NCBI RefSeq assembly: GCF_036785885.1
Contig: NC_092329.1
Span: forward strand, 3,472,001 to 3,536,000
Direction of reading: 5' to 3'
From: Coffea arabica
Taxonomy: Eukaryota > Streptophyta > Magnoliopsida > Gentianales > Rubiaceae
DNA: 64,000 nt
The notes under the pieces: generated by a model
The model's database searches: none
What the model was told of the DNA's origin: nothing
The model's input: the letters and a program-made list of their open reading frames with translations, nothing else
Made by a program: the position numbers and the translations under genes
In this document: one piece after another, positions 11,453 through 24,171 of the stretch
Layout of the letters: each line of letters begins with the position of its first letter
Position numbering within the stretch: position 1 is the stretch's first letter

Positions 11453-14348
11453 TTATCTTCTTCTTTCATCCCGGTAAGGTCCTTCACTTTCTTGATCCTT
11501 CAAGAAGCCTAAGAATGCAAGAAAGCCGAAAAAGAAGAATCCTCCAGACCAATTGCCTCCACCTCCACCGCCACCACCTCCACCATCACCATCATCACCG
11601 GGTGGAAATCCAGTCCCACCATCATCTAGTTCTGGAGATTTTTCCTTCCCTGGCATTCAGTACAACATCCACTATCTCAGAAATCCTTGATAGCAATCAA
11701 ATTATCAGAGGCAAACTATATTTGTCATGCTTATGAAATCAAAAAAAAAAAAAAAAATTTATTGCTCTATAGGTTCTATATTTGCATGTTTAGTTTCTCA
11801 GAAATTTCACGCCGAGGAGAAATTCTGGTTCTTGGTAGCCTAATATATAAAGGCATGTCAATACAAGCAGCTGATTATGTTACAAACACGGATATCATGG
11901 ACAGCCATAAAAAGGTTACCTTGAACAGGAGCGACAGTAATTGTCGATGATTGCCGTGTAACTGTTTGGGTCTGCCCTTCCGAGCATGTTGCATTCTTAG
12001 AAAAAGAAATAAAAACCAAATTATCAACTCATATATTGCTAATCATTTTGCTTACTGAAGTAATACAAACTGAAGGTAGACCCAGAAAATATACTGACAC
12101 ATCCTCAGACTTATGCATGATTACTTTTACTGATTATTGTCGCCTATCAACACCACTAATCTACCAACAGCCAACTCTCAGAAGTCATGCGCTAGCCTGT
12201 AAGCCTAATTAACCCTACCTGAACGCAATGCCAGAGTTCCCTGGCCTAAATAGTGTGAGCTTTTTTTTTTTTTTTGGTTGGGAGAGTGGGGAGTGGAGAG
12301 AGAGACGAGCTAACATTGAACCTTTTTCTTTTCCTTTTATTTATTTTTTGGCTCATTGTACAGAAGGATTCACGATGAGTAAATCATCAGTTAGATGAGG
12401 CTCAGACAAATTCTCATTTCAAAAACATCACAGAGAAAGCAAAGATTCTTTAAAAAAAAAAAAAAAAAGAGGAGGAAGTAAAGATTGTTGATGTTGAATA
12501 TATGATTGTTAAACAACACCGGCATAGATTATCTCCAGATAACTTATAGGCAAAGTAAGATTACCAGGGCAGCAGAACATATTATGGAAGTTTGCTTTGT
12601 TCGAATAGCATGATTGATGGGTGTTCTCTTGTCAAGAGGCCGAAACCGTAAAGACATTGGTTTCAGTCCAACAGGACCACATCCAATATGCTTGATTTGC
12701 ACCGGCCATCTATCCTCTGCTTTTACTGCACCAAAAAGGCCTCTAATATGAGAAAAGATGAAATGAAGAACAAAAGCATATATGGACCAAATGCAGATTT
12801 AATAAATCTATAAAACACATGAATAAGAACTCACAAAGACTTGGCACAAGGACAGTGTTAATCACCATAGAAGGGTATCATAAAAATGTCACCAGAAACA
12901 CACTAGGGAGATTCCCTGAGATCTCATGTCATATGCTCATAAGTCTCCTGTGCAATTACCACAATATACAAGTGTGCAGAACTATGACCTAGCTCATTTA
13001 CAAGATTAAACAACAATCTACTGCAGTATTAGAGCCTACAACCAAACACTGTCAAGGACACGAATCACATCCTCATCTACATCTGCTCGCACACATAGTA
13101 ATACAATCAACTACATTAAGCTAACCCATCAAAATTACAGAAGTGCATGTATTTGGCCTAGAAATTCACAAAGTATGCTTGGGGCACAATTTTAACTTGA
13201 AGTTCAGTAAACAATCTATGCTGTAAAGCTACACATGAATGCATTAATTTGGACATATGACGGATGAAACAAAGAAGCAAGTTTGTCAAATAATAGAGTA
13301 ATTGACCAACTTCTCATGCAGGTTCTATATGCCTGACTACAAAATGTTTGCAGTTTCCACCACTTCTCAGAGTTCTAAACTTAGAGGAATCCACCAAGGC
13401 TCAACTAACTGTGCATAGTAAGAGAGCCCTTTTGTGCTCATAATGTTGTTTTTAAATTAACAAATGACCATTCTTCCATGTTTGAGGGTTTCAACCCTAA
13501 AACTTGATAGTCAAGATTCAACCCTACTGATTTACAACATTTTTTTGAATAAGCATAGATCCAAAATCCTTTATGCTTCTGTATGATCCTTATCCTTGTG
13601 AAAGATATTGTTTCCACTAAGATGTGCTCCCAGGAAGCAAAATTAAGACAACAGAAAGGTCCAAAGGCACCAGATGTTTGCAGGCAGAGTACAAGTGATA
13701 TACACAAAGTTTCACAGTCTATGGATTTATGTATTTATGCTATTTTTGACTTTCCATCTAACATTCATACCACTACAAAGTACCCAGTACAAAATTCGTG
13801 TCCTTATGCTTAGAAACTCAGAAGAATTCCAGTTTCCTTCTCTCAATTATTATGGCATCAACATACAGCATTCAAATCTCAAATGTTGATTGCTGGCTAA
13901 TAAAGTTGCTGATTTCCTCTCTTAAGGTTATGCAGTGACTGAATAAGTAGCCAAAGATGTAAGACAACACGTAAATTAAATAACTACGGAAAAGAGTATC
14001 AACGTCATTTTAAGAAAGAGTACGGAAGTTCATTTTAAGAAAGAGTGCCCCTCATTCTACCAGAAAAAATGTTTAACTAAACAAGGATATCCCCATGTAC
14101 ACACACGTCTTCACTCAAAATCCAAGAGCTGCACTCTATGAACCTAAGCACATAGCCCTATGAATTCCAGACTGTATAAGTGCAACACAACAAAAGCACT
14201 GATAAATCACAGGCAGCTCAGAAACAAAAGAATTGTCAACCATCTGTTTCACATGATAAAGACAAGATATCAATGTCAATAAATAGAACTTATACACACC
14301 TGTGGCTAAAGTAGATGTGCCGGCACTTGTGCATGCCATCAAAGACAT
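11453..14348 (-). CDS. Glycine-rich RF2-like small membrane protein
   Basis: Four coding exons join in phase: 14348-14300, 12725-12565, 11993-11918 and 11649-11453, giving 160 aa. The first in-frame ATG is 21 nt into the exon that begins at 14369. The spliced 5' exon (15121 and above) has no in-frame ATG before a stop, so it is taken as non-coding. The N-terminus (M-S-L-M-A-C-T-S) is rich in Ser/Thr and low in acid residues, as an organelle-targeting sequence would be. The C-terminal half has an acidic stretch, a run of ten glycines, a Phe/Leu-rich hydrophobic segment at about 133-145 and a charged tail ending in RDERRR. Length and layout match the family annotated as FERTILITY RESTORER RF2, named after a rice mitochondrial glycine-rich protein of about 150 aa. 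The biochemical role is unknown, and plastid rather than mitochondrial targeting is possible. Confidence 0.8.
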
Positions 14349-15120
14349 TCTGTCAATAGATGATATGACCTGAAAGTATAGCCACAAGTAACTATGCTAT
14401 CAACGATAGAAAAATTTTTCGAAAAAAGTAAATAGATGCCCAGTTTAATACATATTCATCCTATTTTCCAGGCATTCGTATGACAACTCCATCCTGGATG
14501 AACGAAACTTAATTTTAATCTCCCAAAGTTCAATCAAGAAGAACATCTAAGAGGCCACCCATATTGGTACTTAGTTTGTGTAATTAAATTTCAATAGATT
14601 GTCAACATCATACACTTCCTATCTTGCAAAAATATCACATTTTTCACAATAAATGAAACTCAATCCAGGGAAAGGTCTTGGTTTAACCTAGCAGAACGAA
14701 AACATCAATTATTAAACTTGTTCGTGAAATTAAAAAAAAAATCTTGAATAGAGAAATAATAAGAAAAAGAGCACAATTTTTCCACATCCCAAATTAAAAG
14801 GGCGCTGATTTTCGTGTTGAATGATTAGCTGCTACAAAGTAGCAAAAAAGAAATCTAATCCAGCAGAAGGAAAAAGTAAAAAAGAACCATTAATTCAATT
14901 GCTTTCCCAGCTCGAATTCTAACATATCCAAACTTATCCGAGCTATAATCGAGCTATTAAGGTTATCAACAAAGTCGACCCTCTGAATCAAAAAAAAAAA
15001 ACGGAATACTAAACGAAACCAATCCCAGCCCTCCAATATTCCCACTAGTTTAAATCTATAGGACCAACAATCAATATATAACAGAGAGAGGAAAGGGAGG
15101 GAATTGAAGAGAGACCTTAC

Positions 15121-15268
15121 CCTGTTGTTGTTGTTGTTGTTGTAGAAGGCAGCAGCTGAGACTAAACGTGAGAGCGGATTGAACGAGACTTTTGGGGCAA
15201 TCAATCGAACAGATCAAAGAAAAGAAAAGAGGGGAAAGGGTTTGCGAAGCTGCAGATGAACTATCCAC
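15121..15268 (-). other. 5' non-coding exon of RF2-like gene
   Basis: The minus strand shows a donor AACAGG/GTAAGG at 15121/15120, after a (CAA)n run, that fits the acceptor before 14369. Reading back in the gene's frame meets a TGA at 15216-15214 and no ATG, so this exon appears to be leader. The upstream limit is not defined by the sequence. Confidence 0.55.
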
Positions 15269-15633
15269 TTATCTTCTAAGATTATTGCTTTGAACCGCCA
15301 TATTTTTCCATTCTATGGGCACGTTACGATTGGATGGCGCTTCCAAAGTAAACTATTGGTTTTCTTTTTTTTTTTTCCCCTTAAAAAAGAGACTATTGCT
15401 TCTTCTTTTTTTCTTAAGCCCAAAAAAAATTAATTGGACGGAAGGTTCTGGACCCTCGAGTACAAATATTTCAAGTTTTGTTCAGTAGTGTTACAATAAG
15501 GAGATTTTCACTAATCGAAAACGGAATAACCTTTCCTTTCTCCTTTTCTTTTCCTTTTTTTCCCCTGTTTGAGAAAACTTTGTCGGATTGTACTTGCTAA
15601 TAAAAAGAAACAAAGTTTAATTGAAGAATCAAT

Positions 15634-16982
15634 TAAAAAAAAGGGAAAATCGTTCAAAACGTCTCTCACATTTTACAATATGACTTTTGTCGTCCCTCAC
15701 TTTTAAAAGTGTAATTTTACGTCCCTTACAAATTCACATTGACCAAATTTGGTCCCTACCTAGGTTTCCGACTAATTTTTTGCTGGAATCTACCATGCGA
15801 CTTGCATGTGATCATTTTTTAAGGGCAAAATTGTCAAATCAAATTTTTACATAATCTGATTCATAGTCCCTCACATTTCACAAAATGAATTTTTTCGTCT
15901 CTAACATTTTATAAAATAAATTGTTTTGTTTCTGACATTTCAAAAAACCCACGTATATGTATATTTGATTTTACCTAAACAGTATGAATAACATGTAATT
16001 TATCTCTATTGGATTTCAGCTAAACATGCTAATCGTAGTTATACACATACTATTCAATAGATATATATAGGGGTTTAAAACTAATAATTTTGTTTGAAAC
16101 CCATGTATATATTTATATGATTTCACCATTTGAACCTATTCAATATTTGTAACCTTTCTCTTTTGGTAATAATTTATTTATTGAGTTGCATAATAAGATC
16201 ATCTAATTAATGGGTCCTAACTCAAATTCTATAATTGTGCTAACAAATTTCAGTTTAAATCTGAAATTTCTACTCGACACTTTTAAGACCAACAGTTAAA
16301 TTACTTGCCTTGAGATTGTTTTAAAATTTGAAAGTGCCAATCATTTATTTCTTTTTGTCATACTTTTCTTTTGTTTACTTTTTCAATCCAAATTTAATTT
16401 GATATAAACACTCGATAATATTTAGGATTAAATGTCTTCTTTATTTTCAAATTTCGAGTAAAAGAAAATGAATATAAGTGAAAAATTAACAAATCTTTTA
16501 CACCTATGTATATATCTATTTGATTTCACTTGAATAGTACGAATAGTATGTAATATATCTCTATTTGATTTCACATGCTATTCGTACTGTTCAGGTGAAA
16601 TCAAATAGATATATACATGGATTTAAAAAAATTATTCACACACATGATCAATAAAAGATGAAAAAATTCATTTTGAAAAATGTGAAGGATGAAAAAATTC
16701 ATTTTGTGAAATGTAAGGGACAAAAAATTTTATTTTATGAAATGTGAGGGATTATGAATCGAATTATATAAATTTTAATTTGACAATTTTACCCTTAAAA
16801 TATGATCACGTGCAAGGCACGTGGTGAATTCCAACAAAAAACTAGTTGGAAACCTATGTAGGGACCAAATTTAACCAATATGGATTTGTAAGGGACGTAA
16901 AATTACATTTTTAAAAGTGAGGGACGAAAAAGTTATTTTATAAAATGTGAGAAACGTTTTGAACGATTTTCCCTAAAAAAAA
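15634..16982. mobile_element. Mutator-like MITE, 1331 bp, 9-bp TSD
   Basis: The element runs from 15643 (GGGAAAATCGTTCAAAACG) to 16973, where the end is the inverted form of the start. Similarity between the inverted arms extends for more than 150 bp, including the repeated phrase GAGGGACGAAAA and its complement. The flanking 9 bp TAAAAAAAA occur at 15634-15642 and 16974-16982. A 9-bp target duplication with long inverted ends is the mark of the Mutator superfamily. No transposase frame is present, so it is non-autonomous. The centre (about 16500-16620) has a second internal palindrome. Confidence 0.75.
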
Positions 16983-19622
16983 CGCTGAAAGTGAAAATCA
17001 AAAAGATGTTTGTTCTTTCACGTTTTCTTTTTGGAACGGAGTTTAACATTGAGGAAGTGATGTTTTATATATATACTAGTGGTAAAAGGCATACTCAATG
17101 TGTGTGCAAGTTAGAAATAAATTGTTTCTTATATGAACTTATTTTACATAGATTTTTTTATATTACTGGACATGACTTTGTTCTTTTATGCTTTTTTTTT
17201 TTTTCCTTAAGAGTATAATTATGTTGTGTGTTTATGGGTAGTTGTATTGGAAATAGGTAGTTATAATGAAAATAAGTTGTGTTCACGGTAAATTTTAGGT
17301 CCTATGAAAGTAGAAGTGAAACATGAAAAAGCGACAAACAAATGTTTACACAAAAATTCAAGATTTCCACTTTGTGTATATGTACTAGTTCTCAATGCAT
17401 ACCCAATGTGTGTGCAATCAAAAAATACATAATATTTATGGTCATATATTTTAAATAAAATTTTTATTACTTAACCAAACTTTAATCTTTTAAATATTTT
17501 GCATAAAATAATTTTATATTAATAGTTATAATATTTGGGATTAGTTATGTTGAAAACATATACTTAAATGGTTAAAAGGAAAAATAGATGGGTAGTCAAA
17601 GTAAAAATAGTTTTTATAAGGGTAAATTCATAAAATGACAATAAATATTAAGTTGAATGTTAACACCAAACTCTTTCCTCAACCTTTATATATATAGAAG
17701 TATAGATATAGATATGTATATGTATATATGAATAAAGTTAACATGGGCTAAGGAGTGTAGATTTCCTTTCTCTTCCAAAGTTGGGCCCAGTTTAACATTT
17801 CTTCTGGACAGGACTCAGGGCCACAGCCTTTGATTGGGCTTCTCAGCTGCAGGCGTGGTGATGTCCTCGCAATGTGCTGTTAGTTGAAGAACAAATTGAC
17901 TCTAACTTTGGTGCATTTGATATAAAATTGAAATTTGAAGACTAAAATATGAAATTTAAATTCATTATTGAATTGTTAAGTCTTAACTAATCTAATATGA
18001 TATATTTAAGTGCATAGCACATTGAGTTATTCCATCACTTACTTAATTAAATTAGATATTCAATTATGGCTTAGAGGAAATGGAAAGCAGCTTTTGGGAA
18101 TAAAACAAAACTTACTACTGTAATTTTAGATTAACATTGAATCGGAGAATTCATATTTTGAAGAATGTGATAATATATACTAAACGGATTTTTTCAACAG
18201 GTGCTCAACAAGTATTTTTTTCTTGATATGCATTTAACGTCGCATATCAATTTACACGCCAATAATTATTAGCTTTTCTCATATTTATATAGTTCTTTCT
18301 TTAATTAATTTTAAATTTTTTTCAAAAGATTTGACATTCAAATTATATTTTAAAGAGTGCGTGTTGCTTTGACTTTTCCCGATCGCAATCGTTAGTTAAT
18401 CATCACTATCGAGACAATTTTGTTAATTACTAATTAACAGAATAATCATCGTCTCACATTGACCAAAAGGTCGAAGAAATGGACAAAAGGAAAGGAATAT
18501 TCTTTTCAGAAGATCTTTTAGTAAAAAGAGTTGCGACACCACAACGTAACGCATCTAACCTGAGACCTTAGGCTTTCCGACATGTCAAACTGGGAGAACG
18601 AACATAAGTCCAGCCAGCCAGCTATATATATACTACTACAAGAAACTAAAGATTAGCTGTGTAATTAGTTTTATTTGTTTTACACTTGACTCATATTTTC
18701 TGAATTTCTTCCTTTTTTACAGATTTCTTTCTCATTAATCATATATTTTTTTCCATTAATGTACTACAGTACGATATTGACTGATGGATGTTAATGCCCC
18801 TCGATCATTTCTTCTTTTGTTTTTCCATGATTGTCAACATCTTTTGTGTCCGGACTCAGTAGTAGCAATATACCATCCTTGAAACGTGGAATTAATGTTT
18901 GATTAAACTCAAACGTGGGACACGTAACATGATCCAGTGGTCCTCCAAACTTGGCCTCAACAACTCACACGTAACCCCGCAGCCCACAGCTCAGACTTGC
19001 CAACAAATCAGATCCCTCACTCACTTCCCACTGTGGACTGGGACTCTACAAGAAGCAGTACCCCACCAATATTCAGACTCCTCTCTCCCACCGCAATCGT
19101 CCATAAACACACAGAGAGGATCAACGCGCCTTCTCTCGCATTTCATTCTTTCATCGTACTATAATATCTTTGGGCATTCACTGTATTGTCAGCTTTTCCC
19201 ACCTCAACCTTTTGTGTTCTGTTGGAAATCAGAAGAATCTGAATTCTTGTCGGGTTGCTCTTGATTTTTCGGTTACTGAAGTTTTCCTCATTTTCGCGAC
19301 CGGGGTAGTGGTTGGTCTGTTATTTTAGTGATACACGTGATTTGGGTCTCGAGTAAAAATTTGATCTTTGGAAGATTTCTCTTTTTATGGCAATATACAT
19401 GTGAGGTTGTTGGGATCTTTTTGGAAAAAAAAAGTTTTGCTTTTTGTATCAAATAGGTATCTCAGAAAAGCTAGTGCTATACTGTCTACGTATTCTTAAG
19501 AGTTCCTCGTACTATATTATATTTGTTGAGTCACAATTTAATATTATATAGAACAAGAATCTTTAGTTGATAATCAGGGGGGTTTAGTATCTGGTTTGGG
19601 TTCTAGGAGCGGGATCGTTGCA
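16983..19622. other. Intergenic and AGPase 5' region
   Basis: AT-rich sequence without a recognised gene. The last several hundred bases before 19623 should include the promoter and leader of the ADP-glucose pyrophosphorylase gene. A CT- and CA-rich stretch at about 19020-19130 may be in that leader, but no clear TATA box could be tied to it. Confidence 0.4.
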
Positions 19623-22600
19623 ATGGATTCCTGCTGTGCCACCATGAAAGCAAATGCCCATCCTTCGCAATTTAGAAGGGCTTTTGGCTATGGAGACAGT
19701 GGATTTCTGGGAAAGAAGATCAAGGGAAGTCTGAAAAGCAAGGCTTCAGGGACCAACTTTTGCAGGAGTTTGAAAAGTAGTAGTGTAAACAGGGCTAAAA
19801 AGATCAAGCCTGGGGTGGCTTTCTCCATCTTTACACAAGATATAGACCAAGAGATTATGGTTAGTGAACACCTCTTTGTGAAATTTGTGCTTTTGGCCTA
19901 TATATGTGTGTGAGCGCGCTCGCGCGCGTATCTTTCTCCTTATTGCTGGCACAATGATGAATATTTAGAGTTGTTTTCTTTTATTTTTCATGTTGGATTC
20001 AGCAATTTGAAGCACCAGTATTTGATGAGAGTTCAACAGTAGATCCTAAAACTGTAGCTGCAATCGTTTTGGGTGGAGGTGCCGGAACTCGCCTGTTTCC
20101 CCTTACCAGCAAAAGGGCTAAACCGGCTGTAAGAACGGATCCCACTATCTTGGTTCCTACTGTTAATATCTATGGCTGTCACTGTTGGTTTATATTATTG
20201 TTTTTTTTTTTTGGCTGCAAAAGTTGGACAGAATTATAGAATTTTGTGGACTATAGAAGGGTTATCCAGTAAAGTGCATTAAGAATTTGTGAAGTTACAG
20301 TATTATCATGATTCAAATTATGCAATATGGAGACACAGAACCAAGAAATTTTATTAAAATTCACTCACTATTAGTGAAACATTTGCTTCTGATGTGGAAT
20401 TGTATTTCAGGTGCCAATTGGAGGTTGTTATAGGCTAATTGATGTGCCCATGAGCAACTGCATCAACAGTGGAATACGGAAAATTTTTATCTTGACCCAG
20501 TTTAACTCATTTTCCCTTAATCGGCACCTTGCTAGAACGTACAATTTCGGAAATGGTGTGAATTTTGGAGATGGGTTTGTGGAGGTAAGATCAATCGGGA
20601 CCTTTTGGAAAGCACATTTTTCATCTTTAAGTAGAACTAGGATGGATAGGGGTTTATAGTTAGCCATTGTTTACTCTTTCGACAAATATACACTAGGGGC
20701 ACCATTTTTTTTGTCCAAGTGTTAAGGAATATATTTTAAGCACCCTGCAGTCGAATCTTTTTGAAATACAAATAAACAATTGCCTAACATGATGGCAAAG
20801 GCAACTTGTTGCTGTTCTAAGAGAAATTTTAACTGGAAAACAGGTTCTTGCTGCCACTCAGACATCAGGCGAAGCTGGAAAGAAGTGGTTTCAGGGAACT
20901 GCAGATGCTGTTCGGCAATTTACATGGGTATTTGAGGTGCGTGTTTAGAATTGTGCCTGTTACTGGGAAAATTCCGAGTGAAAAGCAATAAAGCTTGGCC
21001 TTGACTTGTTTTTGTAGGACGCCAAGAACAAAAATGTTGAACACATAGTAATATTGTCCGGAGACCATCTATACAGAATGAATTACATGGACTTTGTTCA
21101 GGTTTATTTTCATCTTTGGCTGTATGCTTTCTCTAGCACTTTCTATTTCTCAAAATTTAGACATTAAACAAAGTTATACTTGCAGAAGCATGTTGACACT
21201 AATGCAGATATTACTGTTTCATGTGTACCCATGGATGATAGGTTCGTAATCCATCTATCTTCCAAACTTCGTATTTAAACCATATCATCACCTCTCTCTG
21301 CCTCTTTCATTTGATAGAATAGACTACAGACGAACCCTTAAAGTGGGTAATGGATCAGGAACTTATGTTTTAATTCTTTTCATGGCAGTCGAGCCTCAGA
21401 TTACGGGTTAATGAAGATTGATGGGACAGGGCGTATTATCCAATTTGCTGAGAAACCAAAAGGCGCTGATTTGAAAGCAATGGTATTTGAACTCGAATCC
21501 CTTATAAATACTTTTTGACATATCCGGCTTAAGTTGATATGCATATCACTTTGGTATTTTGACTGTTGTTGCTTGGTGATTTTAAGTTGCCCATCCTGAG
21601 CTACTCTTCTTTTCGGCTTGGATACAGCAAGTTGACACCTCGCTTCTTGGACTTTCTGCAAAAGAGGCTATGAAGTATCCATACATTGCATCAATGGGTG
21701 TTTATGTATTCAGAACAGATGTTCTGCTGAGCCTTCTGAGGTGGAAATATCCTTCCTGTAATGACTTTGGCTCTGAGATCATTCCCTCAGCTGTGAAGGA
21801 TCATAATGTTCAGGTGAGAATAACAGTTTACTGATTTTATAGACACAATCTTTGTTGCCCATGGCCTTAGGAATTTGGTTAAGTGTTGGTCAGGGAACTT
21901 TTTACTAACTTGGTTTGGTGATGAAATTTTATCATCAGGCGTATCTTTTTAGTGATTACTGGGAGGACATTGGGACTATAAGGTCGTTCTTTGACTCCAA
22001 TTTGGCACTTACAGAGCAGGTCATTTTCCATTTTCTAAGAATATTCTTTAGTCTTACTGCATTTTTGTTCATCTAATTTACTATAGAACTTCATCATTGG
22101 GTTAAGTTGGAAGTTTCATAAAAAACTTGCAGCTTTGGTTGTCAGAAATCCAAAATTCTTATAATTCATGCCAATACACAATTGGGAAGAAGAATTTTGT
22201 TTAAGAGAAAAAGTTTGCAGATGGAAACATGAAGCCTCCAGCACAGTATGGTGGCTGCTTGCCCTTTATGAATTACTTCAACTATAATACAGAGCTTGGT
22301 TTATTACTCTGTCATTTGCAGTTTGCCTAATATGGTGGCTCCTAGCATATTATGAACCTGTTTGGCAATTGCATAAATCTTTAGTACTCTGTCAGTGGCA
22401 GTTTGTATCTTGGAATTAAAGTACAATTTTGATCTTAAGATTGGTTTTCAATGGTAAATATGTATCAGCTATTAGCTTCTGAAGGACTTAAAAAGTCCCC
22501 ACGCTAATTATAATTTGTTTCTTTTGCAGCCTCCGAAATTTGACTTTAACGACCCAAAGACTCCTTTTTATACATCTCCTAGATTCTTGCCACCTACTAA

Positions 22601-23729
22601 AGTTGAAAAATGCAGGGTATGCTATTATGCTCGTCTATCTTCTTAGAGCTTGTTTCTTGCACATCTCACGAGTTTACTGGCCTTCTCAGATTGTGGATGC
22701 AATCATTTCACACGGTTGCTTTCTTCGGGAGTGCAGTGTTGAGCATTCTATAGTTGGCGTGAGATCACGCTTAGACTATGGTGTTGAATTGATGGTGGGT
22801 AGAAGTATCTTTAATTGTAAGAATTGCTTTTGGCCAACATAAAGTTAAGGTTCTGTGTGAAAATAGTGTTTTGAAGATTTACCAGTTGGTTTTGAATGTC
22901 ATGCTGAGTTTCTTATACCATCATCAGTACCAGTTTTTTTTTTTTTTCTTTTTTCCTTCAGGCATCATCAGTACCGGTTTACCCGCCGCTAAAATGCTAT
23001 GTCATGGTGTTTTGTTGTTTGTTACTTGAGTCTAATCAGTGCAGTGAAAGAGTTCAATAGATTATTAAATATTATCGGCAAAATCTTATGTTTTCTTTTG
23101 AGTGCCATGTGTACTTATGCCAGATGATTTTTTCGAATTTCAGGATACTATGATGATGGGTGCGGACTACTATCAAACTGAATCTGAAATTGCATCTTTA
23201 TTAGCAGAGGGGAAGGTGCCCATTGGTGTTGGACAGAACACCAAAATTAGGTGAGATATTATCATAACTTGCAGACCGTCACTAACTTGCAACTTGTTTT
23301 AGTAAATAAATCCATAAACTGAACTCTGTTGTAGATCTCATGGCTTAAAATCCCATTCATTCATTCATTCATCGTCCATATAGTAATTTTTCCTCTAGGA
23401 GACTTGGATGTGCCTTTTATCTATGTGCTGACAAATTTCTTTCATCCTTGTCACTTTGTGTATCAAGAAATTGTATAATAGACAAGAATACCAAGATAGG
23501 AAGAGACGTGGTCATTACAAATGCGGATGTAAGCCTTTCTTGCTTTCTATTTTCTGTGCTTTGCTGGGAATCCTTATACAGGAGCATCATGCTGCAGAGG
23601 ATTTATAAGTTTTATCGGATGTTACAGGGTGTTGAAGAAGCCGACAGACCAGAAGAAGGTTTTTACATTAGATCAGGAATCATTGTCATTCTGAAGAATG
23701 CAACAATTAAAGATGGAACCGTCATATAA
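19623..23729 (+). CDS. ADP-glucose pyrophosphorylase large subunit
   Basis: The enzyme makes ADP-glucose from glucose-1-phosphate and ATP, the committed step of starch synthesis, as a plastid heterotetramer of large and small subunits. Fourteen exons join in phase: 19623-19859, 20003-20128, 20411-20584, 20844-20936, 21018-21101, 21186-21241, 21389-21482, 21628-21813, 21939-22019, 22530-22616, 22690-22794, 23144-23250, 23468-23528 and 23628-23729, giving 530 aa. Residues 1 to about 75 form a Ser/Lys-rich transit peptide. The nucleotidyltransferase loop [13 protein letters not shown] is at about 102-114, [10 protein letters not shown] follows in exon 5 and FAEKPKG in exon 7. The C-terminal part is the left-handed beta-helix, ending KDGTVI. 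The long N-terminus and sequence favour a large (APL, regulatory) over a small subunit. The isoform is not assigned. Start is the first in-frame ATG after the leader. Confidence 0.95.
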
Positions 23730-24171
23730 TGGTGTCAAGATTATCAGTTTCTGCTACGATGAGGCCCCTGTATATGTAACTATGCTGTGTTTTTGTTCAG
23801 ACTCGTTTAAGGTCTAAGTTTTGGAATAAAATTTAATGATGGCGAGGACTATGCGAAGTGATGCTTCTAATCTGATTCTTAGTTTCTCAAGAATCATAAT
23901 CCCCTGTGAATATAACTTTCACGGACGAAATGGTTCATCATTTGGTCTCTCTGTTTCATGAAAACTTTTCCCATCAAGTGACGAACAACAGAAAATCATT
24001 GCAGAAGCTTTTTTTTGTGTACCCCCAAAAAATCATGCCAGTTTACAAAACATTTTACATCCAACCAAACGGACGAGAGAAATCTTGAAGCGTTTTACAT
24101 CCTACCCCGAAACAAACCGTGAGAATTCCTCCAAGTAAAATTTTACTTGGAGATTGATTTATCCCATTTTC
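23730..24171. other. Shared 3' region of two convergent genes
   Basis: The AGPase gene ends at 23729 and the minus-strand mannanase gene ends at 24172, so their 3' untranslated regions face each other across 442 bp. AATAAAATTTAATG near 23824 could serve as the plus-strand polyadenylation signal. No gene lies here. Confidence 0.5.

Noticed and set aside
13990-14045. Two near copies of TCATTTTAAGAAAGAGT in the RF2-like intron
   Set aside because: A trivial local duplication with no sign of function.
15121-15268. A coding start in the exon at 15.2 kb (MDSSSAASQ or MIAPKVSFNP)
   Set aside because: These begin with GTG and TTG, not ATG. The first is out of frame with the next exon and the second has a stop just above with no ATG.
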